Assembly (NCBI RefSeq): GCF_012911845.1
Contig: NZ_JAAXCU010000036.1
Location: 1-64,000 of the forward strand
From: Bacillus sp. RO2
GTDB taxonomy: Bacteria; Bacillota; Bacilli; Bacillales; Bacillaceae_I
Direction: 5' to 3'
DNA length: 64,000 bases
The translations under genes and the position numbers were made by a program. Of this stretch, positions 57,366-64,000 are shown one piece after another; positions within the stretch are counted from its first letter, which is position 1; the number at the start of each line of letters is the position of its first letter. Under the pieces are notes generated by a model. That model had not been told where the DNA came from. It ran no database searches and saw only the letters and a list, made by a program, of their open reading frames with translations.

Positions 57366-58346
57366 CTATTTATGCAATGTAATTTTCACTTCATTTTGCT
57401 TCACTTGTAAATTTACTTTCCCTCCTATTGGAAAAGTGAACATCGGACTTGTATGGCCAAAATCCGCGTTCGCCACTACTGGAATATGGGAGAGCTCCCT
57501 TTTTGTTTGAATGATCGTTTGAATCAGCTCGTTTGAAACATTGGACACTTTTTCAAAACGACCTATTACAATTCCTTTTACGCCGTTAAAGCCTGGTTGG
57601 TGGATGAGAGATTGCAAGTCACGATCAAAAGTTTTCGGGCACGTCAATTTATCATCTTCTATAAATAATATAGATTCTTCCAAACTAGGCATATATTCAG
57701 TACCCTGAAGAAGATTCAAGGTACAAAGGTTCCCCCCAACTGCTATGCCCTCACATTCACCCTCATTGATGATTAAATAGCCTTCATTGGGATGAAAATT
57801 TCTATTCTCCTGATCCATATACCACGTATCATTACTCCATTCTCTAGAAGGAGCAATTTCTACGAATGTTGTATCATCAAGTAACATCTTTTTGAAGTAC
57901 TCTAAGGAATATTCGAATCCCTTTACCATACCAAATGAAGAAAAATGAATACCTGAATAAGTGACAAGACCAGTTTTTGCATAAATCGCGTTACCTAGCG
58001 CAGTGATATCAGAGTACCCACAAAAGATCTTTGGATTTTCTCTTATAAGATCATAATCAATATAGGATAATAGTTGATTTGCCTGGAATCCTCCTATGGT
58101 GGTCAGTACGGCTTTTACATTTTTGTCACTGAATGCCTCATGTAGATCCGCAATTCGAGATTCAATAGAGGACGTTAATAAACTGTTAGATTCATTTATA
58201 TGCTTCCCAAAGGTCACTTTTAGTCCCAATTGTTCTAGCCTATAGGTCGACAACTCAATATTTTCCTTTGACAGGATAGAATGAGAAGTAGAAGGTGCAA
58301 TAACCCTCACTTCATCCCCTTTTTTAAGTCTTTCTGGTACCATCAT
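57366..58346 (-). CDS. S66-family LD-carboxypeptidase / MccF-like peptidase
   Basis: A serine peptidase with catalytic Ser in FCGYSDITAL, Glu in ILFIEDD and His in FGHTSP, the triad of the S66 family. Members recycle murein tetrapeptides (LdcA) or cleave microcin C-type compounds (MccF). The HSILSKENIELSTYRLEQLG and INGGECEG-like (INEGECEGIAVGGNL) segments lean toward the MccF branch. I use the ATG at 58346, eight bases after GGAGG, giving 326 residues; the frame stays open to 58421 without support. Confidence 0.87.
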   Translation of the reverse strand: MMVPERLKKGDEVRVIAPSTSHSILSKENIELSTYRLEQLGLKVTFGKHINESNSLLTSSIESRIADLHEAFSDKNVKAVLTTIGGFQANQLLSYIDYDLIRENPKIFCGYSDITALGNAIYAKTGLVTYSGIHFSSFGMVKGFEYSLEYFKKMLLDDTTFVEIAPSREWSNDTWYMDQENRNFHPNEGYLIINEGECEGIAVGGNLCTLNLLQGTEYMPSLEESILFIEDDKLTCPKTFDRDLQSLIHQPGFNGVKGIVIGRFEKVSNVSNELIQTIIQTKRELSHIPVVANADFGHTSPMFTFPIGGKVNLQVKQNEVKITLHK

Positions 58347-58481
58347 TACCCCAACCTCCATCAAAAACCATTTACCTACTATTCTACCAAACAACCCCAC
58401 AAAACTTCTATAACTTTCCATAAAACCATAGCAAAAATAAAAACTTTACTAGAATAAGAATATTTATGCAAAAAATGAATA

Positions 58482-58500
58482 AAAGGGGTCAGACCCCTTT
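58482..58500. repeat. Perfect hairpin with GGGGTCAGACCCC core
   Basis: AAAGGGGTC-A-GACCCCTTT is a perfect 9-bp stem around one base, followed by more T. It may end transcripts in the rightward direction. Its core matches the units in the ilvE-ilvD gap. Confidence 0.8.
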
Positions 58501-58642
58501 TTTCATTCTTCACAAAATAGTAAGAATTTGCAGGTTGAGAAACGGTGTGTGGTATGTGTATACTTGGTATTACAAGTTTTTTTATTTGTTTTTTTGGGTA
58601 TTGATTGTTGATTTGAAATATGCAAAATAAGTGAGGACTATT

Positions 58643-59431
58643 ATGTATTATAAAACGCTTACTCATTCGTCGTCGAAAGAGTGGATTGTGCTGTTTCATG
58701 GGTTTGGTGGAAATTCATCGATTTTTTATAAGCAGCTGAAAGCTTTCCGCGCTGAATATAATATTCTATTATTAGATCTGCCTGGTCATGGAAAATCTCC
58801 ATATCCGAATGGTGTAGATCTTTTTGAGTATTCCTCTGAACAGACGATTGGCATTATGAATAAACTAAAAATTGAATCCGCTCACTTTGTTGGCATTTCT
58901 CTTGGAACCATTATCATGCAGGAAATTGCGCTCCGCAACCCATCTGTCATTAAGTCTATGGTACTTGGCGGCGCAACACCAAAGCTCAAAAAATGGGGAG
59001 AATTTCTTTGCCGACTGTCCGTATTCTATCCTCTGAGAAAAATACTGCCACATATGGTACCTTATCGTATCTTTGCCCGGGTACTTCTACCAAAGAAGAA
59101 TCACTCAGATTCAAGAAAAGCCTTCATTAAAGAGGCTTATAAACTTTCCAAAGAAACCTATTTAGGATGGGTCCTTTCTGGTCTGAACGGTTACACCACA
59201 TACGATCGGTTGAAATCAAAAAAGAATAAGATTCCAAAGCTATATATTTCCGGTTCTGAAGATCATATGTTTTTAAGCAATACAAGAGAATATGTTAAGC
59301 AGGAAGAAAACTCCACATTAGAAGTTATTCAAAAATGTGGGCATGTATGTAATATTGAAGAAAGCGATAAATTTAATGATCTAGCCGTCTCTTTTATGAA
59401 ACGCGTGGATAAAATTAGAATTACTGCATAA
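58643..59431 (+). CDS. Alpha/beta hydrolase
   Basis: A 262-residue hydrolase with HGFGGNSSIF at the oxyanion site, DLPGHGKS, the elbow VGISLGT (Ser near residue 92), the Asp in SGSEDHMF and the His in CGHVCNIEE. There is no signal peptide. The substrate is not known. I use the ATG at 58643 because GTGAGGAC just upstream serves as the ribosome site. Transcribed divergently from the S66 peptidase. Confidence 0.87.
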   Translation: MYYKTLTHSSSKEWIVLFHGFGGNSSIFYKQLKAFRAEYNILLLDLPGHGKSPYPNGVDLFEYSSEQTIGIMNKLKIESAHFVGISLGTIIMQEIALRNPSVIKSMVLGGATPKLKKWGEFLCRLSVFYPLRKILPHMVPYRIFARVLLPKKNHSDSRKAFIKEAYKLSKETYLGWVLSGLNGYTTYDRLKSKKNKIPKLYISGSEDHMFLSNTREYVKQEENSTLEVIQKCGHVCNIEESDKFNDLAVSFMKRVDKIRITA

Positions 59432-59434
59432 AAG

Positions 59435-59463
59435 GCTGGAGGTGACCACTCTCCAGTTTTTTT
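59435..59463 (+). terminator. Terminator of the alpha/beta hydrolase gene
   Basis: CTGGAG and CTCCAG form a stem followed by TTTTTTT. Confidence 0.82.
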
Positions 59464-59472
59464 ATGTTAAAT

Positions 59473-59506
59473 AAAAACCACAAGGCACCTAACTCGCACC
59501 TTGTGG
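59473..59506 (-). terminator. Terminator of rsgA
   Basis: CCACAAGGTGC and GTGCCTTGTGG (with mismatches near the loop) form a stem followed by TTTTTATTT on the minus strand. Confidence 0.87.
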
Positions 59507-59516
59507 ATTCTCTACC

Positions 59517-60578
59517 TTATTTCTTTTTCCCCCCACGTACTCCAGTTGTGATTTTCTTCCACTTTTCTTTTTCCGCAAGTTGAGCACGTTTATCATTTTT
59601 TCTTTCCAAAAATGCAAGTTCCCGCTGCAGTTTTACATAGCTTTGGTACCTCGTGGCTTCCAGCGTACCTTCTTCAATCGCTCCCCGCACTGCACATTTT
59701 GGTTCATTGGCATGCTTACAGTCTCTGAAATAACACTGCTCTGCCAGGTCTTCGATATCTTGGAAACTGTGACTGATCGCGCCATCTGCTTCCCATAATT
59801 GAAGCTCCCTCATACCAGGAGTATCCAATACAAGACCACCAGTAGGCAACATATACAACTCTCGGTAAGTTGTCGTATGTTTCCCCTTGTCATCGTCACT
59901 ACGAACCTCTTGAATAAGTTGCTTCTCTTCCCCAAGAAGATAATTCGTCAACGTAGATTTCCCAGCTCCTGATGAACCTAACAAAGCAACTGTTTTTCCC
60001 TCAGCAAAATACGGTTCCAGTTCTTCTAATCCCGTTTCTTCCTTTACACTTACTGCATGAATCGGAACACCAAAGGCAACTGCTTCCACCTCGGCAATTT
60101 TCCCAGTAACATCTTCACACAAATCGGCTTTCGTCAAAACAACCACTGGGTTAGCCCCACTTTCCCAGGCCATCACTAGATACCTTTCCAATCGCCTTGG
60201 GTTAAAATCATAGTTTAAGGACTGCACTAAAAAAACGGTATCCACATTTGCTGCGACAATCTGTTCTTCAGTGGTTAAACCTGCAGCTTTTCGTGAAAAT
60301 TTACTGAACCTCGGTAACATGGCATGGATCGTTGCTTTGCCTTCCTCCTGACGTTCACTTAATACAACCCAATCGCCAACAGCCAGGTAATCCTCCCGAG
60401 TTACAGCTTCAAATCTGTATTTCCCTGATACTTCCGCAAGACACTCCCCAAAGTCCGTTTCTACTCGGTACAATCTCTTATGTTCAAGCATCACTCTGCC
60501 CACTGTAAATCCTTGCTCTTCATATTCAATAAAAGAATTATTTAAAAATTCATTCCAACCTAATTGATTTCTTTTCAA
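59517..60578 (-). CDS. rsgA: Ribosome small-subunit-dependent GTPase A (RsgA/YjeQ type)
   Basis: A late 30S-assembly GTPase. It has an OB-fold N-terminus, then a circularly permuted GTPase with G4 VVLTKADL (near 165), G1 LLGSSGAGKST (near 205) and G3 DTPGMREL, then a zinc finger with Cys-x4-Cys and a later Cys around CYFRDCKHANEPKC. The 353 residues are closer to E. coli YjeQ (350) than to B. subtilis YloQ/RsgA (298). A second, shorter rsgA probably exists beside prkC elsewhere in the genome (expectation from relatives), which would make this a paralogue. Confidence 0.93.
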   Translation of the reverse strand: MKRNQLGWNEFLNNSFIEYEEQGFTVGRVMLEHKRLYRVETDFGECLAEVSGKYRFEAVTREDYLAVGDWVVLSERQEEGKATIHAMLPRFSKFSRKAAGLTTEEQIVAANVDTVFLVQSLNYDFNPRRLERYLVMAWESGANPVVVLTKADLCEDVTGKIAEVEAVAFGVPIHAVSVKEETGLEELEPYFAEGKTVALLGSSGAGKSTLTNYLLGEEKQLIQEVRSDDDKGKHTTTYRELYMLPTGGLVLDTPGMRELQLWEADGAISHSFQDIEDLAEQCYFRDCKHANEPKCAVRGAIEEGTLEATRYQSYVKLQRELAFLERKNDKRAQLAEKEKWKKITTGVRGGKKK

Positions 60579-60621
60579 TGTGTTTTCCTCCTAATGGAAA
60601 GTAGATATTTTTTGGCAAAAC

Positions 60622-60646
60622 AAAAAGACCGTTCGCACGGTCTTTT
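60622..60646. terminator. Symmetric terminator hairpin
   Basis: AAAAGACCGT and ACGGTCTTTT pair around TCGC, with T-runs on both strands. It isolates rsgA from the element at 60678-60754. Confidence 0.82.
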
Positions 60647-60677
60647 GCAATACATTTATAAACCATGAGACGTTACG

Positions 60678-60754
60678 TCACAGCCCCATGGAAATCTACA
60701 TTCTCATCGGTAAAGGAACATGATAATTTAACGGTTTCCATGCAAGGGCTGTGA
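60678..60754. other. Long imperfect hairpin, candidate structured RNA or mobile-element remnant
   Basis: TCACAGCCC (60678-60686) pairs with GGGCTGTGA (60746-60754), and CATGGAAA (60687-60694) with TTTCCATG (60735-60742), with one three-base bulge and a loop of about 40 nt. No T-run follows either side, so it is not a plain terminator. It lies in the 318-bp gap between rsgA and the exporter. The strand and function are unknown. Confidence 0.55.
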
Positions 60755-60896
60755 TTTATTATTTAGTTGAGATAGGTTCACTACAATTAACTTTTTCATA
60801 AAACATCCCTCGCTTCCGTTAATTTTTATTACAATATTTATCATATGGTATTATTATCTAAAAGTAAATAGGCTATCTGAATTTTCTTATAAGAAT

Positions 60897-62093
60897 TTAA
60901 TTTGCTTCCACTTGAGCCAATCTCTTTTTCTGCTTCGATTGCCATGTAACAGAAACAAGGATAGTTATACTCAGAACTAATAAACCTAGTATAAACGGGT
61001 AGATGATATTAATATCATAAAGAATCCCTGCAAGTGTTGGCCCCAATACGTTTCCAATACTCATATACGCATTGTTCATTCCCATCGCAAATCCCTGCTC
61101 ATTGCCTGCCAACTTAGAAATTAATGTATTGATGACAGGTCTTAAGATAGAAGTTGCCAAAAAGATAATTAAAGTGACCCCAAAGAATACACCATAGCTT
61201 GATGCAAATAATGAAACAAAGAAACCAATTGCTGCTACACATAAAAAGATGTTTAATACATCGCCTTCCCCAATAGCACGTACAATTCGATCAACGACAA
61301 AAAGCTGAACAATTACACTGATTATTCCTGTAGCAGTAATCATTACTGCAATCTCCTGTGGGGTTGCGCCAAATTGATTATCGATGAATAATCCAAGGAC
61401 AGACTCATAAGCCATTAATCCAAAACTCATCACTAGCGTAATGATAAGTGGTATAAAATACGGTTTGTTAACCGATAATGCCAGCTTTTTGATCATCGGC
61501 TCTGGATTTACCTCTTGTGCCAATATCGTTTCCTTTTCTCTGCTTTCTTTTAACACAAGAATAGAGAAAACAGTTGCAACGAGTGAAATCAATGCAGATA
61601 CCAACAAAGGAGTCTTTAAGCCAAAATCAGCTAAAAATCCACCAATTCCAGGTCCAATTACGATACCCAATGACATGGCAGCGGAAATGTAACTGTTCCC
61701 CTTCGCGCGTTGTTCCATCGTGGTAATATCCGCTACATAAGCAAATAGGGCAGGAATTAACAAGGCTGCTCCTATCCCTCCTATGACACGTGAAAAGTAA
61801 AGCATCCAAACTGAATCAAATCCATAAAAAACGAACATAGATAAGGTCAACCCCGCTAATCCGAGAATGATCATAATTCGTCGTCCGTATTGATCGGCCC
61901 ATTTCCCAGCAAGTGGTGACATGACGAACTGCGCACCAGCAAATATGGCAATCATGAGTCCAGCAGCCAATCCGCCTTGCCCGATGGAATCAAGGTATGC
62001 CGGAAGAATAGGTATAATTATCCCGAAACTCCCTACGGCAATAAACATATTTATCATTAAAATAATCATTTTTTTACGTTGTTCAGGTGCCAT
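60897..62093 (-). CDS. MFS multidrug exporter, Bmr/NorA-like (12 TM)
   Basis: A 398-residue proton antiporter with about 12 TM helices. Motif A is GKWADQYGRRIMII after helix 2, and the antiporter motif C is in SLGIVIGPGIGGFLADFG near helix 5. Length and motifs fit Bmr, Blt and NorA. The substrates are presumably lipophilic cations or quinolones by analogy only. A consensus promoter and an operator-like palindrome lie upstream, but no regulator gene is adjacent. Confidence 0.9.
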   Translation of the reverse strand: MAPEQRKKMIILMINMFIAVGSFGIIIPILPAYLDSIGQGGLAAGLMIAIFAGAQFVMSPLAGKWADQYGRRIMIILGLAGLTLSMFVFYGFDSVWMLYFSRVIGGIGAALLIPALFAYVADITTMEQRAKGNSYISAAMSLGIVIGPGIGGFLADFGLKTPLLVSALISLVATVFSILVLKESREKETILAQEVNPEPMIKKLALSVNKPYFIPLIITLVMSFGLMAYESVLGLFIDNQFGATPQEIAVMITATGIISVIVQLFVVDRIVRAIGEGDVLNIFLCVAAIGFFVSLFASSYGVFFGVTLIIFLATSILRPVINTLISKLAGNEQGFAMGMNNAYMSIGNVLGPTLAGILYDINIIYPFILGLLVLSITILVSVTWQSKQKKRLAQVEAN

Positions 62094-62129
62094 TTTGTCA
62101 CTTCTTCCTCTTATTTATTTCGTGCCTCT

Positions 62130-62148
62130 TACTAAATCAACTTTAGTA
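62130..62148. promoter_or_regulatory. Operator-like inverted repeat before the Bmr/NorA-like gene
   Basis: TACTAAA-GTTGA-TTTAGTA (minus strand) is a perfect 7-bp inverted repeat that begins at the end of the -10 and covers the start site, a typical repressor position. Confidence 0.6.
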
Positions 62149-62176
62149 TTTTATGACTTTTAGAGGCCAGTGTCAA
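62148..62176 (-). promoter_or_regulatory. Promoter of the Bmr/NorA-like exporter
   Basis: TTGACA (62176-62171), a 17-bp spacer and TAAAAT (62153-62148) form a near-perfect sigma-A promoter on the minus strand. Confidence 0.85.
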
Positions 62177-62218
62177 TGGAAGATGTTATTCCTGATTAGA
62201 TTACAACAAAAAATGAAT

Positions 62219-62352
62219 CGGGCGGCTTTTCCAAAGTATCGGGCGATAATTGAAGATTACGGGCGATTCTGAAAAATAATCGGGCGATAATTGAAGATTA
62301 CGGGCGATTTTTTCTACTTTACAGGCGATTATTCAAATAATCGGGCGATTGA
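62219..62352. repeat. CGGGCGAT-type short intergenic repeats
   Basis: ATCGGGCGATAATTGAAGAT followed by TACGGGCGATT occurs twice, about 40 bp apart, and further CGGGCG or CAGGCG words followed by ATT recur through the region. The array lies between the exporter promoter and the epimerase gene. No gene is seen in 62094-62478. Confidence 0.75.
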
Positions 62353-62478
62353 GGATTATACTCTGCAAAAAAAGGTTGCATAATACTCCAGAATTTTAGG
62401 AGCTATTTTGCAGAAAAGAGGATTATCTGTCTGTTATAGAGAATTAACTTACTATAACCTATTCTTGGAGGCCTACAT

Positions 62479-63510
62479 ATGAAAATTTTAGTGATTGGCG
62501 GTACTCGTTTTTTAGGCAGGTTTATCGTAGAAGAAGCGTTAAAGCAAGGCCATGAAGTAACGATGTTCAATCGTGGAAATCATCATGATTTGTTTCCACA
62601 GGTGGAATGTATTGTAGGAGACCGCAATAAAGACCTTTCCCTTCTTGAAGCTGGGAAATGGGATGTAGCCATTGATACGTGCGGCTTTACTCCGAAAGCT
62701 TTAGCTGAATCTACCAGGGTGCTTGCGGATAAAGTAGAACACTATACTTTTATATCAAGCATTTCGGTCTACAAAGATTGGATTCCCCCAAATATTAAGG
62801 AGGATTATCCCGTACAATCCTTAACGGAAAAACAAATAGAAGAAATAGGCTTTGGAACACAAGAGCAGATCAATGCCCATTATGGTGCTTTGAAAGCAGA
62901 AAGTGAAAGCGCGGCAGAAGAAAATATGCCTAATAAAGTATTGCATGTCCGTTCTGGCCTTCTTGTTGGTCCATATGATTATTCTGATCGTTTCTCCTAT
63001 TGGGTTAATCGCGTAGCTCAAGGCGGCGAAGTGTTGGCGCCTGGACGAAAAGAGAGAGAAATTCAGTATATAGACGCAAGAGATATGGCTCTATGGATAC
63101 TGAAAATGGCAGATGAAAAAATAACCGGTACTTTTAACGTAACAGGACCAATAACCCCTGCAACAATGGAGGATTACCTGTCCACTTGTAAAAAGGTCTC
63201 AGTTTCAGACGCGGATATTATCTGGGCAGACGAAAGTTTCTTATTGGAACAACAAGTCGCACCTTGGACAGAAATGCCGCTTTGGATTCCAGAAGAGCAT
63301 CCACTTGTAGAGGGCAGTGAGCCTTGGCGAGGGTCAAGTTCTATAAATATTGAGAAAGCCTTGGAGCACAGATTGGAAGTTCGACCATTAGAAGAAACCG
63401 TAAGGGACGTACTTGACTTTGAATCATCAAGAAAAGATGAAGAACGAAAAGCGGGAATTCATAAAGAGAAAGAACAAAATGTGTTGAATGCTTGGAAAAC
63501 GAGAGCATAA
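62479..63510 (+). CDS. NAD-dependent epimerase/dehydratase-like protein
   Basis: A 343-residue extended-SDR protein. ILVIGGTRFLGRFIVEEAL holds the dinucleotide loop, FISSISVYKDW the Ser region, and HYGALKAESE a YxxxK-like motif (Tyr and Lys). The GTRFLG variant is common in the group annotated as NAD-dependent epimerase or isoflavone-reductase-like. The substrate is unknown. GGAGGCC precedes the ATG and a terminator follows the gene. Confidence 0.87.
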   Translation: MKILVIGGTRFLGRFIVEEALKQGHEVTMFNRGNHHDLFPQVECIVGDRNKDLSLLEAGKWDVAIDTCGFTPKALAESTRVLADKVEHYTFISSISVYKDWIPPNIKEDYPVQSLTEKQIEEIGFGTQEQINAHYGALKAESESAAEENMPNKVLHVRSGLLVGPYDYSDRFSYWVNRVAQGGEVLAPGRKEREIQYIDARDMALWILKMADEKITGTFNVTGPITPATMEDYLSTCKKVSVSDADIIWADESFLLEQQVAPWTEMPLWIPEEHPLVEGSEPWRGSSSINIEKALEHRLEVRPLEETVRDVLDFESSRKDEERKAGIHKEKEQNVLNAWKTRA

Positions 63511-63520
63511 ATCATATGAT

Positions 63521-63557
63521 AAAAAGCCTGCGATGGTAGTACTCGCAGGCTTTTTTC
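63521..63557 (+). terminator. Terminator of the epimerase gene
   Basis: AAAAAGCCTGCGA and TCGCAGGCTTTTTT form a long stem with a T-run. Confidence 0.9.
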
Positions 63558-63668
63558 ATTTTAAATTTAAATAAAATGGGCTTAATTATTTTTCATGTAC
63601 AAGCGACAAATTTCAACCAACAACGTCAAATTAAGTGTAAACAAATTTACTAAACTGGAGTGTTCAAC

Positions 63669-64000
63669 ATGAAAAAACATCAAAGAGCCGTGCTGGCTTT
63701 AGCTATTACACTTGGGCTTTCGGGTGCACTTGGTTTCTCATCCTTTGAACCAGCATTTGCGACAAATACTAATGAGGTAATAACCATCAAAAAAGGGGAT
63801 ACGCTGTACAGCCTTTCTAAGAAGTACAATGTCAAAATCGATGAGCTCAAAAAAATGAATGATTTAACAAATTCAAAGATTATTGCTGGAGAGAAGCTCA
63901 TCATTAAAGAAGTAACAGACATTGTTGTGAAAAAGGGCGACACACTTTACACACTTGCAAAAACTCACGGAACTACCGTAAAGAAATTAAAAGAATGGAA
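63669..64000 (+). CDS. Secreted LysM peptidoglycan-binding protein, 3' part beyond the window
   Basis: The frame opens with a secretory signal peptide (MKKHQRAVLALAITLGLSGA, cleavage likely after PAFA). Two LysM modules follow, IKKGDTLYSLSKKYNVKIDE and VKKGDTLYTLAKTHGTTVKK, and the frame is still open at the window edge. LysM pairs anchor cell-wall hydrolases such as LytE/CwlS-like NlpC/P60 proteins, but the catalytic part is not visible. TGGAG precedes the ATG. Confidence 0.88.
   Translation, partial: MKKHQRAVLALAITLGLSGALGFSSFEPAFATNTNEVITIKKGDTLYSLSKKYNVKIDELKKMNDLTNSKIIAGEKLIIKEVTDIVVKKGDTLYTLAKTHGTTVKKLKEW

Noticed and set aside
57366-58346. Microcin C immunity system
   Set aside because: The S66 peptidase leans to the MccF branch, but no microcin biosynthesis genes are near, so only the peptidase family is claimed.

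Overview
The window looks like a chromosome segment of a low-GC, Gram-positive, Bacillus-like organism (family Bacillaceae; the genus cannot be fixed from the sequence alone). The signs are strong AGGAGG-type ribosome binding sites, frequent TTG/GTG starts, gene contents and orders known from Bacillus subtilis (ilv-leu operon, yukE-yukD-yukC-yukBA-yueB-yueC type VII secretion order, yjoB, yfhF, ywaF and rsbR paralogues), and CcpA, CodY and Fur style operators. No phage, plasmid, tRNA, rRNA, IS or CRISPR array was recognised.

Region 1 (169-13115, minus strand) is branched-chain amino acid synthesis: ilvE-ilvD-ilvB-ilvN-ilvC-leuA-leuB-leuC-leuD, preceded by ilvA. The leader of ilvE does not carry the leucine T-box known from B. 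subtilis. It carries a ykkC-family aptamer that I read as the ppGpp-sensing subtype, over a competing hairpin, behind a promoter with a CodY-like box and two cre sites. The small acetolactate synthase subunit is only 85 residues, and palindromic repeats sit in three operon gaps.

Region 2 (13214-24844) is mixed: a Fur-boxed siderophore-binding lipoprotein with a FhuF-like reductase, a patatin, a Tet(L)-type exporter, a YjoB AAA+ ATPase, a DksA-like protein without zinc cysteines, an RsbR paralogue, and a sigma factor facing a VOC-family gene across a promoter of ECF type. A DNA alkylation repair gene follows.

Region 3 (24866-35270, minus) is an acyl-CoA catabolic cluster: three acyl-CoA ligases, a class III CoA-transferase, a thiolase and an acyl-CoA dehydrogenase, with a sigma-54 activator carrying CBS, PAS, AAA+ and Fis domains directly upstream. 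A near-consensus -24/-12 promoter precedes the first gene, and a near-identical one lies 16 kb away before a 3-hydroxyacyl-CoA dehydrogenase-like SDR (49033-49800), which suggests one regulon.

Region 4 (35498-48394, minus) is a complete type VIIb secretion system (EsxA, EsaB, EssB, EssC, EsaA, EssA). Upstream lies a three-gene unit: a lipoprotein, a 679-residue protein with an N-terminal lipase-like domain and a helical C-terminal half, and a small helical protein. This resembles the reverse-arranged lipase toxin / lipoprotein immunity / helper layout described for Staphylococcus TslA.

Region 5 (48780-64000) holds an ECF sigma/DUF4179 anti-sigma pair, a 2-hydroxyacid dehydrogenase, a second RsbR paralogue, a Mug-type glycosylase, a cyclic-phosphate receiver protein, a YwaF-like membrane protein, an S66 peptidase, RsgA, a Bmr/NorA-like exporter with a clear promoter and operator-like palindrome, an epimerase and a truncated LysM gene. 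Intergenic arrays with a 51-52 bp period recur at four places in the window; at least two, probably three, share one core sequence.
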